Below are positions 63,740 to 64,000 of a stretch of DNA of 64,000 nt, piece by piece. Made by a program: the position numbers and the translations under genes. The stretch is from the NCBI GenBank assembly GCA_020638575.1, contig JACKIH010000003.1, forward strand, positions 3,025,001-3,089,000, in the 5' to 3' direction. The notes beneath the pieces were generated by a model, which made no database searches, had not been told where the DNA came from, and saw only the letters and a program-made list of their open reading frames with translations. How positions within the stretch are numbered: position 1 is the stretch's first letter; each line of letters begins with the position of its first letter. The DNA is from Rhodospirillaceae bacterium (GTDB lineage: Bacteria > Pseudomonadota > Alphaproteobacteria > DSM-16000 > Inquilinaceae).

Positions 63740-64000
63740 GCAGCACCTCCACCGGCATCAGCCGGGCGATGGCCCGCACCGCCGGGATGGAGCCGGCGAA
63801 CGCCATGGCGACCGAGACCACGATCACCAGGGGGGCGACGATCCAGGCGATAGCGATGGCGCTGCCGAACACCATCCAGCCGACCGCCTGGGCGAGCGCC
63901 AGCCCAACGGCACAGCCCAGCGCGCCGCCGCTGCCGCCGACCACCAGAGCCTCGCTGAGGAACAGCCCGATCACCTGGCGGTCGCGGGCACCCAGCGCCT
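63726..64000 (-). CDS. FtsX-type ABC permease (partial, cut by window end)
   Basis: Only the last ~90 codons are present: ALGARDRQVIGLFLSEALVV then GGSGGALGCAVGLALAQAVG, and IVAPLVIVVSVAMAFAGSIP followed by AVRAIARLMPVEVLHGRR. The ALGARDRQV segment and the final three membrane helices match the preceding permease. It is the second subunit of the heteromeric ABC transporter; the N-terminus lies beyond position 64000. Confidence 0.88.
   Translation of the reverse strand, partial: ALGARDRQVIGLFLSEALVVGGSGGALGCAVGLALAQAVGWMVFGSAIAIAWIVAPLVIVVSVAMAFAGSIPAVRAIARLMPVEVLHGRR

Overview
The window is GC-rich (visibly lower GC in a few accessory stretches) and reads as an alphaproteobacterial chromosome, most likely Rhodospirillales-like. 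The basis is the 23S/5S/tRNA-fMet layout, rRNA intervening sequences (one coding an S23-type four-helix protein) and the style of the accessory genes. No species can be named from this alone.

Layout. (1) 130-4093: the end of an rRNA operon: 23S rRNA with two intervening sequences built from GATGTCA-type repeats, 5S rRNA and initiator tRNA-fMet. (2) 4081-41058: a ~37 kb integrative mobilizable element inserted at the 3' end of tRNA-fMet, bounded by a 15-bp direct repeat. A large serine recombinase sits at the left edge and the native rRNA-operon terminator is displaced to just beyond the right edge. The element also holds a tyrosine integrase with what looks like an unused attP in a tRNA-Pro(GGG) 3' fragment, a small resolvase, ArdC, a coupling protein (frameshifted), a J-domain protein (frameshifted), a VWA protein, MobC and a MOBP-type relaxase behind a very structured candidate oriT. 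Cargo includes two secreted fibre/lectin-like proteins, an ankyrin protein, HipBA, a complete QatABCD anti-phage operon under a CapW/BrxR-type WYL regulator with a visible promoter/operator, a PIN-domain gene fused to that operon, and a Gabija pair (gajA frameshifted near its start). Four copies of a two-site direct repeat (TTGGACA, 11-bp period) lie upstream of recombination and mobilization genes and look like a shared operator.

(3) 41059-46110: chromosomal debris: displaced terminator, a 10-repeat CRISPR array with a lone convergent cas6, a relaxase remnant broken by a decayed IS630-family transposase (frame broken by a 13-bp tandem repeat), a YecA/SEC-C protein and an IS66 remnant. (4) 46349-55130, minus strand: an unusual acyl-transfer locus: a MaoC-SDR-ACP fusion, an AAC(3)-FkbH-GNAT fusion, a DUF4910 aminopeptidase-like protein, a SAM methyltransferase and a PhyH-type dioxygenase whose stop codon lies in the end of a MITE-like palindrome. 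(5) 55518-60330: HMA-like proteins without CxxC, small hydrophobic proteins and a P1B-type ATPase with an SCA motif in place of CPC, best explained as a ferrosome (fez)-type cluster. (6) 60394-64000: two thioredoxin-like proteins, a cytochrome c, an ABC ATPase and two FtsX-type permeases (one cut by the window end), matching the accessory half of P19/FTR1 (Cj1658-1665, Fet) iron uptake loci. Regions 5 and 6 together suggest an iron acquisition and storage neighbourhood.
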